DNA from: an uncultured Owenweeksia sp.
Lineage (GTDB): Bacteria > Bacteroidota > Bacteroidia > Flavobacteriales > Schleiferiaceae
DNA: 64,000 bases
Direction of reading: 5' to 3'
NCBI GenBank assembly: GCA_937146805.1
Contig: CAKZRR010000038.1
Coordinates: forward strand, 1-64,000
Position numbers and translations under genes: made by a program
Notes under the pieces: generated by a model
The model's input: the letters and a program-made list of their open reading frames with translations, nothing else
What the model was told of the DNA's origin: nothing
The model's database searches: none
Shown: piece after piece, positions 45,386 through 53,484 of the stretch
How positions within the stretch are numbered: the first letter of the stretch is position 1
Layout: each line of letters starts with the position of its first letter

Positions 45386-46078
45386 ATGATTTGGAGCGCC
45401 TTGGTTCTTGGCATTGTTTCTTCGGTGCATTGTGCGGCCATGTGTGGGCCCTTGCAAGGTGTGCTCTTAGGTGTTTTTATAAAAAAAAAGCAATTTGCCA
45501 AAACTATAATATACCATGCCGGCCGGCTTAGTAGCTATATTTTACTTGGCATGATAGCACAAGTTTTTGGTAAAGCCTTAGGGCTCCAATCATGGCAACA
45601 ACAAGCCTCATTACTAAGCGGTCTATTTTTGTTGGGAGCCATCGTACTTTTTTACATTTTAAAGTTAGATCGACAACTTATGTCTCTACTATTTCCTCTG
45701 CTAAATAGAGCACAAAACTGGCTTCGCAAAAACAAAAAATGGGGCATAGGTTATCTTTTTGGGAGTGGCTTGCTTAATGGTTTTTTACCCTGTGGCATGG
45801 TGTATTTTGCTCTTTTTGCTGCCATTGGCACTTCATCTACAAGCCAAAGCAGCCTATACATGCTAAGCTTTGGTTTAGGTACCCTGCCACTGCTTTTAGT
45901 AGCCAATTATGGACTATTATCTCTTATGGGTTCTAAATCTGGTTGGTTACAAAAAATAACACCCTGGCTTATTACTGGTGTGGCAATATTGCTCATTCTT
46001 AGAGGCATGAATTTAGGCATCCCCTACCTTTCTCCACAGCAAATAGCTCCTGGTGCCTCTACCCTAGTTTGTCCTTAG
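45386..46078 (+). CDS. UreH/DsbD_2-type (TauE/SafE-annotated) membrane protein of cbb3 clusters
   Basis: The 230-aa protein has six or seven helices. The conserved Cys motifs are 'SSVHCAAMCGPLQGVLLG' in helix 1 and 'GLLNGFLPCGMVYFALFAA' in the second half. This pattern belongs to the DsbD/CcdA-like UreH branch commonly linked to cbb3 oxidase and heavy-metal handling. Metal or electron transfer is likely, but the substrate is not proven. It ends the ccoS-to-here operon (40127-46078). No clear terminator follows. Confidence 0.8.
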   Translation: MIWSALVLGIVSSVHCAAMCGPLQGVLLGVFIKKKQFAKTIIYHAGRLSSYILLGMIAQVFGKALGLQSWQQQASLLSGLFLLGAIVLFYILKLDRQLMSLLFPLLNRAQNWLRKNKKWGIGYLFGSGLLNGFLPCGMVYFALFAAIGTSSTSQSSLYMLSFGLGTLPLLLVANYGLLSLMGSKSGWLQKITPWLITGVAILLILRGMNLGIPYLSPQQIAPGASTLVCP

Positions 46079-46135
46079 AACCACCTAGCAGCATGTCAAA
46101 GGCTTGCAATACTTCCCTAATTATGGTAACGTTAT

Positions 46136-46675
46136 TTAAAATTGATGCCTGTATCCCACATTAACTACCATGCCGTTTGAATAGATTGGTGACCCAGGAA
46201 TCTTGTTGGCAGTTGCTCCAGTTCCCACACCTCCTATTTCAATAAAGTAATTATCATGTTTATACATAAAAAATTCAAAACCAAACAACCCATAACCCCC
46301 GAAGTGAACTGATTCATTTGAAAACTGAGTAGACGGAAACAATGCTATCGCACCGCCTTCACCATACACTCTGATTTGATCACCCAAATTTCCTGAAATC
46401 GTGGCCAAACCAAATGAAAAATTTGAGTAAGGCGACCAGGTAGTTTCGTTTGGCCCAGAGGCATGTTGATTCCAAACCATATTTCCTCTCAATCTAATGG
46501 TCATCTTCTTGTTTGCAAAATAAGGGCTAGAAAGATTTAGACCTAAGCCAAAATCATTTTGATGCTGCGTTAGTTGCAGACCAATAGCCAGTTTATCACC
46601 CACCATATCACTTTGAGCTAGACTAGGCATTACTGCCAATAGGCCTAAAAATAAACAAATCACTAAATTCTTCAT
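46136..46675 (-). CDS. Hypothetical secreted beta-barrel-like protein
   Basis: This 179-aa protein has signal peptide MKNLVICLFLGLLAVMPSLAQ and alternating hydrophobic strands ('KLAIGLQLTQHQNDFGLGLNLSS', 'YGLFGFEFFMYKHDNYFIEIGGVG', 'GMVVNVGYRHQF'). It ends in Phe, consistent with a small outer-membrane barrel. It is inserted in antisense orientation between the cco and nos operons, and I see no functional motif. Confidence 0.6.
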   Translation of the reverse strand: MKNLVICLFLGLLAVMPSLAQSDMVGDKLAIGLQLTQHQNDFGLGLNLSSPYFANKKMTIRLRGNMVWNQHASGPNETTWSPYSNFSFGLATISGNLGDQIRVYGEGGAIALFPSTQFSNESVHFGGYGLFGFEFFMYKHDNYFIEIGGVGTGATANKIPGSPIYSNGMVVNVGYRHQF

Positions 46676-47020
46676 GGTTTATACGTTTTGATTAAAAGTT
46701 ATGAAAAAGTTCAAATTTCTATCTTAATGCGACACTACGTTTTCAAAATTAACCTCTTCATACGACATATCAATAGTTTAAGACAAACACTTTGGCGTTT
46801 TGCTTATTCTAAAAGAAATGAACCCCCTTTCTCTGCAGCAGGTGATACCCCGCCACCCTAGTTTGTTCCTAATAGATGTTTTTTATCGACATCCTTCAAT
46901 ATCTCATAAACCACTTTTAGCCATTAAATTGTAAATAAGACTTTTTTGTCTTAAATATGATATTTATCATTTTATAAGGAATGCCCCACCTATACTTTAG
47001 CCCTATAATTAAAAAATATC
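46676..47020 (+). promoter_or_regulatory. nos control region with Fnr-type operator
   Basis: In this 345-bp gene-free stretch the perfect palindrome ATGATATTTATCAT lies at 46957-46970. TACTTTAG (46993-47000, five of six consensus bases) starts 36 bp after the operator start, the same offset as in the cco promoters. Predicted initiation is near 47005, with a leader of 16 nt. The left two thirds show no clear feature. Confidence 0.6.
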
Positions 47021-47500
47021 ATGAAAAAAATCAGCCCACTTTTAGCTTCATTAACCCTCCTTTTAATGATTGGTTGCGGACAAAGCCCAGCCGATAACAG
47101 TGCCGGTATTAACCCGCAAGCCGCACCGGTAGTTGAAAAAGAAGAAGCGACCAGCGACCCAATGCAAAATTTCGGAATTGGCCCCATAAAAAGCGTTGAA
47201 CTGGCCGAAATTGACCACACATTGGCAGAAGAAGGTAAAACACTTTTTAACTCTATGTGCTCGGCATGCCATAAACCCACCAAAAAATACATTGGTCCGG
47301 CTCCTATTAATATTTTAGAAAGGAGAAGCCCAGAGTGGGTAATGAACATGATTATGAACCCCACCGAAATGGTAAAAAAGGACCCCATTGCCAAGCAATT
47401 ACTTGCGGATGCAAACGGTGCCATTATGGCCAATCAAAACGTAAGCGAAGAAGACGCTCGTAAAATTTTAGAGTATTTCCGAACCATTCAAGAACAATAA
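47021..47500 (+). CDS. Mono-heme c-type cytochrome lipoprotein of the nos operon
   Basis: A 159-aa lipoprotein (lipobox 'LLMIGC') with one cytochrome c domain. The heme site is C80-x-x-C83-H84 (MCSACHKPTKK), and a Met-rich 'WVMNMIMNPTEM' segment contains likely axial ligands. Cytochromes encoded just before nosZ are typical of clade II nos clusters, which lack NosR, and probably donate electrons to NosZ. First gene of the operon, 10 bp before nosZ. Confidence 0.88.
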   Translation: MKKISPLLASLTLLLMIGCGQSPADNSAGINPQAAPVVEKEEATSDPMQNFGIGPIKSVELAEIDHTLAEEGKTLFNSMCSACHKPTKKYIGPAPINILERRSPEWVMNMIMNPTEMVKKDPIAKQLLADANGAIMANQNVSEEDARKILEYFRTIQEQ

Positions 47501-47510
47501 AAACAACACC

Positions 47511-49472
47511 ATGAAAATCTCAAAAATCATTTTGGCCTGTGTTCCACTAATGTGGATAGGCGCCTGTAACAGCGGAAACCCCGAAAGCACTCCCAGCGGA
47601 GGTGCCATGGCTAAAAACAATGCAGCCGAAAAAGTATATGTAGCCCCTGGCGAACACGATGAGTTTTACTCCTTTATGTCCGGTGGCTTTAGCGGCCAAG
47701 TAAGCGTTTATGGTTTGCCTTCTGGCAGATTGCTAAAAGTAATACCGGTATTTTCATTAGATGGCGAAAAGGGATATGGCTTTAACGAAGAAACCAAACC
47801 CATGCTTCAAACCAGTTTTGGCTTTGTGCCTTGGGATGATGCCCACCACCCCGAGCTTTCACAAACAGACGGTGTGCCAGACGGACGTTACCTTTTTATT
47901 AATGGTAACAATACACCCCGTATTGCGCGTATTGACCTTAGCACTTTTGAAACCGCAGAAATAATAGAAATACCCAATTCTGGTGGTAACCACAGCTCAC
48001 CCTTTACCACCGAAAACTCAGAGTATGTAGTGGCTGGTACTCGTTTTAGTGTGCCTATTCCACAAAAAAATGTGGCCATAAGTAGTTACAAGGAAGAGTT
48101 TAAAGGTGCCTTATCTTTTATTTCGGTAGATCCCGAAGAGGGACACATGGAAGTTGACTTCCAAGTACTGCTACCTGGTTTTGACTATGATTTGGCGCAT
48201 GCCGGAAAAGGAAAATCACATGGTTGGATGTTTTTTACCAGCTACAATAGTGAAGAAAGCCACACCTTAAAAGAGGTAAATGCTAGCCAAAATGACAAGG
48301 ATTACATAGCAGCCATAAACTGGAAAAAAGCGCAAGAGTACTTAGCGCAAGGAAAAGCCATTGATATGCCAGCCGAGTACTTAATAAATCGCTACAACGA
48401 AAAAAAGCATATGGCCGAAACCGAAAAGAGAACCAGTGTAAAGGTATTACTGCCTCAAGATTGCCCAGGTCTAATTTACTATTTGCCTACACCAAAATCT
48501 CCGCATGGGGTTGATGTAGATCCTACCGGTTCGTACATTGTAGGTAACGGAAAGCTCAACGCTAACCTTACCATTCATAGTTTTGATAAGATGATTACTG
48601 CAATCGAAAATGAATCATTTGCAGGTGATATTGCAGGCATACCCGTATTGAACTTTGAAGACGTAGTAGCCGGAACCGTAGAAAGCGGAGGATTAGGGCC
48701 ATTGCACACCGAGTTTGATGGCGAAGGAAATGCTTATACCACCTTCTTTATATCTAGCGAGGTAGTAAAATGGAAATTAGATACTTGGGAAGTGTTAGAC
48801 CGTATTCCAACCTACTACTCAGTTGGTCACTTAATGATACCTGGTGGAGATTCTAAAAAACCATGGGGTAAGTATATGGTAGCTCTTAATAAGATTACTA
48901 AAGATCGCTACCTACCTACAGGCCCTGAGCTGGCGCACTCCGCACAGTTGTATGATATTAGTGGAGATAAAATGGAGCTCTTGCTTGATTTCCCTACCAT
49001 TGGAGAACCACATTATGCACAAGCCATACCAGCCGAATTGGTAAAACCAAATTCGAAAAAGATTTACAAACTGGATGAAAATGAGCACCCCTACTTTACC
49101 AAAAGTGAAAGTGATGCAAGGGTAGAGCGTGAGGGCAACGAAGTGCATATATACATGACCTCTATACGCAGCCATTTCTCTCCTGATAATATAGAAGGAA
49201 TTAGCGTGGGTGACCAAGTATATTTTCACCTCACCAACTTAGAGCAAGATTGGGATGTACCTCACGGCTTAAGTGTAATGGGTGCTCAAAATGCCGAGCT
49301 ACTGGTAATGCCTGGTCAAACCGAAACCCTACTATGGGAACCGGTTAAAGCTGGTGTATTTCCGTTTTACTGCACTGATTTTTGCTCGGCTCTGCACCAA
49401 GAAATGCAGGGTTACATCCGCGTTTCTCCAAAAGGTGAACAACTACCTCTCAGTTTTTCTACGGGAGAATAA
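47511..49472 (+). CDS. nosZ: Nitrous-oxide reductase, clade II, with lipoprotein-type Sec signal
   Basis: The 653-aa copper enzyme reduces N2O to N2. All seven CuZ histidines are visible: H112-H113 (DAHHPE) and those in GNHSSPF, SPHGVDV, GPLHTEF, SVGHLMI and GEPHYAQA. CuA ligands are H585 (DVPHGLS), C621, C625, H629 and M632 (CTDFCSALHQEM). The N-terminus has no twin-arginine motif. Instead it has 'LACVPLMWIGAC', a lipobox-like Sec signal, as expected for clade II, which suggests membrane tethering. A hairpin (49507-49534) follows. Confidence 0.97.
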   Translation: MKISKIILACVPLMWIGACNSGNPESTPSGGAMAKNNAAEKVYVAPGEHDEFYSFMSGGFSGQVSVYGLPSGRLLKVIPVFSLDGEKGYGFNEETKPMLQTSFGFVPWDDAHHPELSQTDGVPDGRYLFINGNNTPRIARIDLSTFETAEIIEIPNSGGNHSSPFTTENSEYVVAGTRFSVPIPQKNVAISSYKEEFKGALSFISVDPEEGHMEVDFQVLLPGFDYDLAHAGKGKSHGWMFFTSYNSEESHTLKEVNASQNDKDYIAAINWKKAQEYLAQGKAIDMPAEYLINRYNEKKHMAETEKRTSVKVLLPQDCPGLIYYLPTPKSPHGVDVDPTGSYIVGNGKLNANLTIHSFDKMITAIENESFAGDIAGIPVLNFEDVVAGTVESGGLGPLHTEFDGEGNAYTTFFISSEVVKWKLDTWEVLDRIPTYYSVGHLMIPGGDSKKPWGKYMVALNKITKDRYLPTGPELAHSAQLYDISGDKMELLLDFPTIGEPHYAQAIPAELVKPNSKKIYKLDENEHPYFTKSESDARVEREGNEVHIYMTSIRSHFSPDNIEGISVGDQVYFHLTNLEQDWDVPHGLSVMGAQNAELLVMPGQTETLLWEPVKAGVFPFYCTDFCSALHQEMQGYIRVSPKGEQLPLSFSTGE

Positions 49473-49506
49473 TATCCCTCACGAAACAAATTAAGAGGCC
49501 AATCTC

Positions 49507-49534
49507 AGCAACTCTGGCAAATGTCAGAGTTGCT
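49507..49534 (+). terminator. Hairpin between nosZ and the downstream nos genes
   Basis: A 10-bp perfect stem (AGCAACTCTG / CAGAGTTGCT) with an 8-nt loop but only three T after it. It is probably a partial terminator or a stabilising 3' end that would raise nosZ over the accessory genes. Confidence 0.6.
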
Positions 49535-49548
49535 TTAAACCCCGCAAA

Positions 49549-50196
49549 ATGAAAAATTTACCACGCTTCATTGCCTTTATCGCTAGCGCCTTAGTATTGT
49601 TGCTTTTTGTTTATCCGCTTTGGCGGATTACATTAGAGGCACCCCAGTACCCAGAGGGAATAAGCATGTATATCTGGATTAACCAAATTACGGGCGATAC
49701 ACCAGGCACCCTTCAAAACATTAATATTTTGAACCACTACGTAGGCATGCAACAAATTGTGCCTAGTAGTATTCCTGAGCTACAGTATTTCCCTTATGTG
49801 GTAGCGGCACTAGGTGTATTGGGGTTAATTGCCGCCTTGGTAAACCGCCCAAAAGTTTACCTTATTTGGGTTATTATATTTGGTGCTTTGGCTTTTTTAG
49901 GCATTTACGACTTTTACCTTTGGGAGTACGATTATGGCCATAACTTAAGCGCCACCGCCCCTATTAAAGTACCTGGGCAGGCCTACCAACCACCTTTATT
50001 TGGCAGCAAAATGTTGCTCAATTTTAACGCTATCTCATATCCTGCTGGTGGTGGCATTTTTATGGGCATTAGTTTGATGCTCTCCTTTTTAGCCTATTTG
50101 CTTAGCCGTTCTTCTAAAAAAACACCCGTAAATAGCGCCTCCCTTAAAGCACCTAAAACCAAACAAAAAGCGAAGCCACATCTACAACACTTTTAA
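49549..50196 (+). CDS. Membrane protein of clade II nos clusters, unknown function
   Basis: The 215-aa protein has four helices: residues about 6-27, 83-102, 107-125 and 165-187. An extracytoplasmic segment between the first two contains 'WINQITGDTPGTLQNINILNHYVGM', and the loop after the third has 'WEYDYGHNLS' and 'PPLFGSKMLLNF'. It ends in a basic tail. A membrane protein directly after nosZ is common in clade II clusters (sometimes called NosB), but its role is unproven. His/Met/Asp residues in the loops could bind metal. It is followed 20 bp later by nosL. Confidence 0.75.
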   Translation: MKNLPRFIAFIASALVLLLFVYPLWRITLEAPQYPEGISMYIWINQITGDTPGTLQNINILNHYVGMQQIVPSSIPELQYFPYVVAALGVLGLIAALVNRPKVYLIWVIIFGALAFLGIYDFYLWEYDYGHNLSATAPIKVPGQAYQPPLFGSKMLLNFNAISYPAGGGIFMGISLMLSFLAYLLSRSSKKTPVNSASLKAPKTKQKAKPHLQHF

Positions 50197-50215
50197 CCCA
50201 CAAAAAAAATCTACC

Positions 50216-50659
50216 ATGAAAATTACCCTTCTGTTTGCCAGTTTGCTATTAGCAATTAGCAGCTGCCAACCCAGCGCCCAAAAAATAAACTACGGTAAGC
50301 AAAGCTGCGATTTTTGCCGGATGAGCATTGTAGATGACCGCTATGCTGCTCAACTGGTAAACTCAAAAAGTAGAGCCTATAGCTTTGATGCCATTGAATG
50401 CTTATTGCATTTTAAAAAGGAAAATGCCGACCAACAATGGGCTTTAGAGCTGGTTACAAATTATGCCGAGCCAGGCCAATTAACCGATGCCAACCACTGC
50501 CAATATATTAGATCAAAAAAATTACCAAGCCCCATGGGTATGTACCTTACAGCTGTGCAAACACCAAACCAAGCCGAAGTGCTTACTTCCGAATTTGGTG
50601 GTGCTTTATTTAATTATAGTACAGTGCTAATTCAATGGGAGCAATGGGCCGAACTATGA
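50216..50659 (+). CDS. nosL: Copper chaperone NosL, lipoprotein
   Basis: The 147-aa lipoprotein (lipobox 'LLLAISSC', Cys17) has the NosL Cu(I) motif C31-x-x-C34-x-M36 (SCDFCRMSIVDDRYAAQL) and the downstream 'AYSFDAIECLLHF' and 'KLPSPMGMYLTAV' typical of the family. NosL delivers copper to NosZ together with NosDFY. Its stop overlaps the nosD start (ATGA). Confidence 0.9.
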   Translation: MKITLLFASLLLAISSCQPSAQKINYGKQSCDFCRMSIVDDRYAAQLVNSKSRAYSFDAIECLLHFKKENADQQWALELVTNYAEPGQLTDANHCQYIRSKKLPSPMGMYLTAVQTPNQAEVLTSEFGGALFNYSTVLIQWEQWAEL

Positions 50660-51900
50660 TCAGGTATTTGGTTATTATCATCATAGTTGTGGGTGGGAGC
50701 GTGACTGCAAACGCCAGAGAGCTTGTGGTAGGTCTTTCTAGTGCAGTCACCTCCCTTTCCTCTGCTTTAAAAATGGCTAAACCCTATGATACCCTTTGCG
50801 TAAATGCAGGCACCTATCACCCCGATTCTACTTTGATAATTACTAAACCACTTTACATTTTTGGTAATGGAAATGCTCAAATTGAAGCAGCTCAAAATCA
50901 AGGAATTTTTGAAATAAGAAGTGATTCGGTAACAATAGCAGGCTTTACTTTGCAAAACGTACCCAAAAACTACCTTAAAGATTTGGCCGCCATATGGGTA
51001 GATTATAGCCAACACTTTTACATTGGTAACAACACCATAAACAACTGCTTTTTTGGCATTTTTATAACCAAATCAAAAAATGGTATTGTAGAAAATAATA
51101 CCGTTAAAGGCCAAGCCATACACGAGCATTCATCGGCCAACGCCATACACCTTTGGTATTGCCAAAAAATGGTGGTTAAAAATAACTGGGTGCGCCACCA
51201 CCGTGATGGTATTTACCTGGAGTTTGTAGATAGCAGCAATATTGAAAACAATATAAGTGAGCAAAATTTGCGGTATGGGCTTCACTTTATGTTTAGCAAC
51301 TACGATGCGTACCAACAAAATACTTTTAGTAATAATGGAGCGGGCGTAGCAGTAATGTTTAGCAAGTTTATACAAATGCACCGCAATAATTTTAATGCCA
51401 ATTGGGGAGATGCTGCCTATGGTTTGTTGCTTAAAGAAATTTACGATGGAGAGATTACAGGAAACACTTTTCAAAAAAACACGGTAGGCATTTTTGCCGA
51501 AGGAGCCAACCGTATTCATTTACGGCAAAATGATTTTATTGCCAATGGCTGGGCCTTAAAAATACGAGGAAGCGCCATGAACAACGAGTTTTGTTACAAC
51601 AATTTTATAGGTAATAGTTTTGATTTAGCCACAGATGCCCGCACGGATTATAACTCCTATCACCACAATTATTGGGAGGAATACAGTGGCTACGATTTAA
51701 ACAAAGATGGACTGGGCGATGTACCACACCGACCGGTAAAACTGTTTGCCTATTTGGTAAGCAAGCTTGACGAGAGCATACTGCTAATGCGTAGCTCCTT
51801 TATTGAGCTTCTCAATTTTGCCGAAAAAGTGGCTCCATCCGTAACCCCCACCTCCCTTATGGACAAAACCCCCCTAATGAAAATGTACCGCCCAGCTTAA
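50656..51900 (+). CDS. nosD: NosD, periplasmic copper-site assembly protein
   Basis: The 414-aa secreted protein has signal peptide MIRYLVIIIIVVGGSVTANA and a right-handed beta-helix built from repeated N-x-I/F-x-x-N turns ('YIGNNTINNCFFGIFITKSKNGIVENNTVKG', shortened here). NosD works with the NosFY ABC transporter in CuZ maturation. The start is set at the ATG overlapping the nosL stop; a frame from 50635 would lie wholly within nosL codons. Confidence 0.92.
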   Translation: MIRYLVIIIIVVGGSVTANARELVVGLSSAVTSLSSALKMAKPYDTLCVNAGTYHPDSTLIITKPLYIFGNGNAQIEAAQNQGIFEIRSDSVTIAGFTLQNVPKNYLKDLAAIWVDYSQHFYIGNNTINNCFFGIFITKSKNGIVENNTVKGQAIHEHSSANAIHLWYCQKMVVKNNWVRHHRDGIYLEFVDSSNIENNISEQNLRYGLHFMFSNYDAYQQNTFSNNGAGVAVMFSKFIQMHRNNFNANWGDAAYGLLLKEIYDGEITGNTFQKNTVGIFAEGANRIHLRQNDFIANGWALKIRGSAMNNEFCYNNFIGNSFDLATDARTDYNSYHHNYWEEYSGYDLNKDGLGDVPHRPVKLFAYLVSKLDESILLMRSSFIELLNFAEKVAPSVTPTSLMDKTPLMKMYRPA

Positions 51901-51918
51901 ACACAAAAAATCCTACCC

Positions 51919-52635
51919 ATGATTCACTTTAAAAATATTAGCAAGAGCTTTGGTAAAAACCTGGTTCTTCAAAATGTTGATTTGCAAATAAATACACCTG
52001 GTATTTTTGCCTTACTGGGGCCCAATGGCTCTGGTAAAACCACCCTTATAAAAACCTTTATGGGTATGGTTTGCGCTAATAGTGGAGAAATACTGTTTAA
52101 CCAACAAGTGGTATCTGGCAATGAGTACCGCAAAAAAATTAGCTATCTGCCCCAAATAGCGCGCTTCCCAGAAAATCTTACACCACTCGAGTTTTTTGAT
52201 TTTATTGAAAAATTAAGAGGGCCTGCCCCACGAAAGGAAGAACTTATACACTGGTTTAACATTGAAGCATTTTTACATAAAACACTGCGTAATTTATCCG
52301 GGGGAACCCGCCAAAAAATAAACCTAGTAAGCTGCTTAATGTACAATAATCCCGTGCTCATTTTAGATGAGCCTTCTACTGGTTTAGACCCCGTGGCCAT
52401 GCTAAAGCTTAAAAAGTGGATTTTGGCCGAAAGCCAACAAGGCAAGCAGATTATACTGTGTTCGCACCTGATGGATTTTGTACAAGAACTGGCCGATGAA
52501 GTTATTTTTATGCTGGATGGAGAAGTACATTACCGAGGAAACCAACATCAACTTTTGGCACAAACAAACACGCAAACGCTAGAAGAAGCCATTGCCAACC
52601 TACTAAGCGAACCTAAAGCCCAATTAGTATGTTAA
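51919..52635 (+). CDS. nosF: NosF, ABC transporter ATPase
   Basis: The 238-aa ATPase has Walker A 'LGPNGSGKTTLIK' (about residues 34-46), Q-loop 'SYLPQIARFPENLTPLEF', signature 'NLSGGTRQKINL', Walker B 'PVLILDEPSTGLDP' and H-loop 'IILCSHLMDF'. It pairs with NosY to power NosD-dependent copper-site assembly. It overlaps nosY by 7 bp. Confidence 0.93.
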   Translation: MIHFKNISKSFGKNLVLQNVDLQINTPGIFALLGPNGSGKTTLIKTFMGMVCANSGEILFNQQVVSGNEYRKKISYLPQIARFPENLTPLEFFDFIEKLRGPAPRKEELIHWFNIEAFLHKTLRNLSGGTRQKINLVSCLMYNNPVLILDEPSTGLDPVAMLKLKKWILAESQQGKQIILCSHLMDFVQELADEVIFMLDGEVHYRGNQHQLLAQTNTQTLEEAIANLLSEPKAQLVC

Positions 52636-53408
52636 AAGTATTTAAATACAGCTTTTTAGATTTAATGCGTAACCGCTGGACGATTGCTTACGCTCTGTTT
52701 TTTGCCCTCTGCAGTGCTGGCTTACTATACCTTAGCGGAGATGGCAACAAAGTAATTGTAAGCGCCATGAATATAGTTTTGCTGCTAGTACCGTTAGTGA
52801 GCGTCATTTATGGACAAATGTACTTGTATCAAGTACGTGAGTATGTTGAGCTATTGCTAGCACAACCTATTTCGCGCAAAGCCATTTTTATGGGCTACTA
52901 CTTGGGTATTAGTACAGCTCTAAGCCTAAGTTTACTCGTGGGCTTTATGCTACCCGCCCTACTTTTACAGCCTAGCTATTTGCTAAATACCAATTGGCTA
53001 CTTTTAATAGTTATAGCTGTTGTACTTACCTTTATTTTTACTGGTTTAGCCTGCTGGCTGGTGCTTAAGTACGACAACCGATTAAAAGGTTTTGGAGCTG
53101 GTTTATTTATTTGGTTATTACTTGCCGTACTATATGATGGTGCTATTTTGGTAATTCTACTACTTTTAGAAGACTATCCACTCGAAAAACTGGCTTTGGT
53201 ACTAAGTATGCTCAACCCCATTGATATGGGTAGAATGTTGCTTATATTTCAGCTGGATTACAGTGCTTTAATGGGTTACACAGGTGCCGTTTTCTCTCAC
53301 TTTTTTGGCACCCGCCTAGGTGGCTTTATACTAACCTTTGGATTCGGAGTTTGGTTAAGTTTTCCCATTGTATTACTCCTAAGCAAAGCCCGTAAAAAGG
53401 ATTTTTAA
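52629..53408 (+). CDS. nosY: NosY, ABC transporter permease
   Basis: The 259-aa inner-membrane protein has six helices. The N-terminal 'LKVFKYSFLDLMRNRWTIAYALFFALCSAG' and 'YVELLLAQPISRKAIFMGYYLG' coupling segment are typical of NosY/ABC-2 permeases. Last gene of the nos operon; two hairpins follow immediately. Confidence 0.92.
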   Translation: MLKVFKYSFLDLMRNRWTIAYALFFALCSAGLLYLSGDGNKVIVSAMNIVLLLVPLVSVIYGQMYLYQVREYVELLLAQPISRKAIFMGYYLGISTALSLSLLVGFMLPALLLQPSYLLNTNWLLLIVIAVVLTFIFTGLACWLVLKYDNRLKGFGAGLFIWLLLAVLYDGAILVILLLLEDYPLEKLALVLSMLNPIDMGRMLLIFQLDYSALMGYTGAVFSHFFGTRLGGFILTFGFGVWLSFPIVLLLSKARKKDF

Positions 53409-53473
53409 GCTCCTAAATAATTTTGATGATTATTTAGGAGCAAAGAGGGGGTTTTAATGATTACCCCCTCTTT
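53409..53473 (+). terminator. Tandem hairpins ending the nos operon
   Basis: Hairpin 1: GCTCCTAAATAA (53409-53420) / TTATTTAGGAGC (53430-53441). Hairpin 2, directly abutting: AAAGAGGGGGT (53442-53452) / ACCCCCTCTTT (53463-53473). Both stems are perfect; the second has A before and T after. The next gene starts 12 bp later. Confidence 0.8.
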
Positions 53474-53484
53474 ATAAAATACCA

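Noticed and set aside
46990-47433. Antisense 147-codon frame over the nos cytochrome
   Set aside because: Overlaps a clear CxxCH lipoprotein in the correct operon; the frame crosses the nos promoter.
47511-49472. Possible clade I (Tat-exported) NosZ
   Set aside because: No twin-arginine motif; there is a Sec/lipobox N-terminus, a cytochrome gene upstream and no nosR.
49507-49534. Considered as a fourth Fnr-type operator (contains AAATGTCAG)
   Set aside because: The symmetry belongs to an AGCAACTCTG/CAGAGTTGCT hairpin and does not fit ATGAY-N4-RTCAT.
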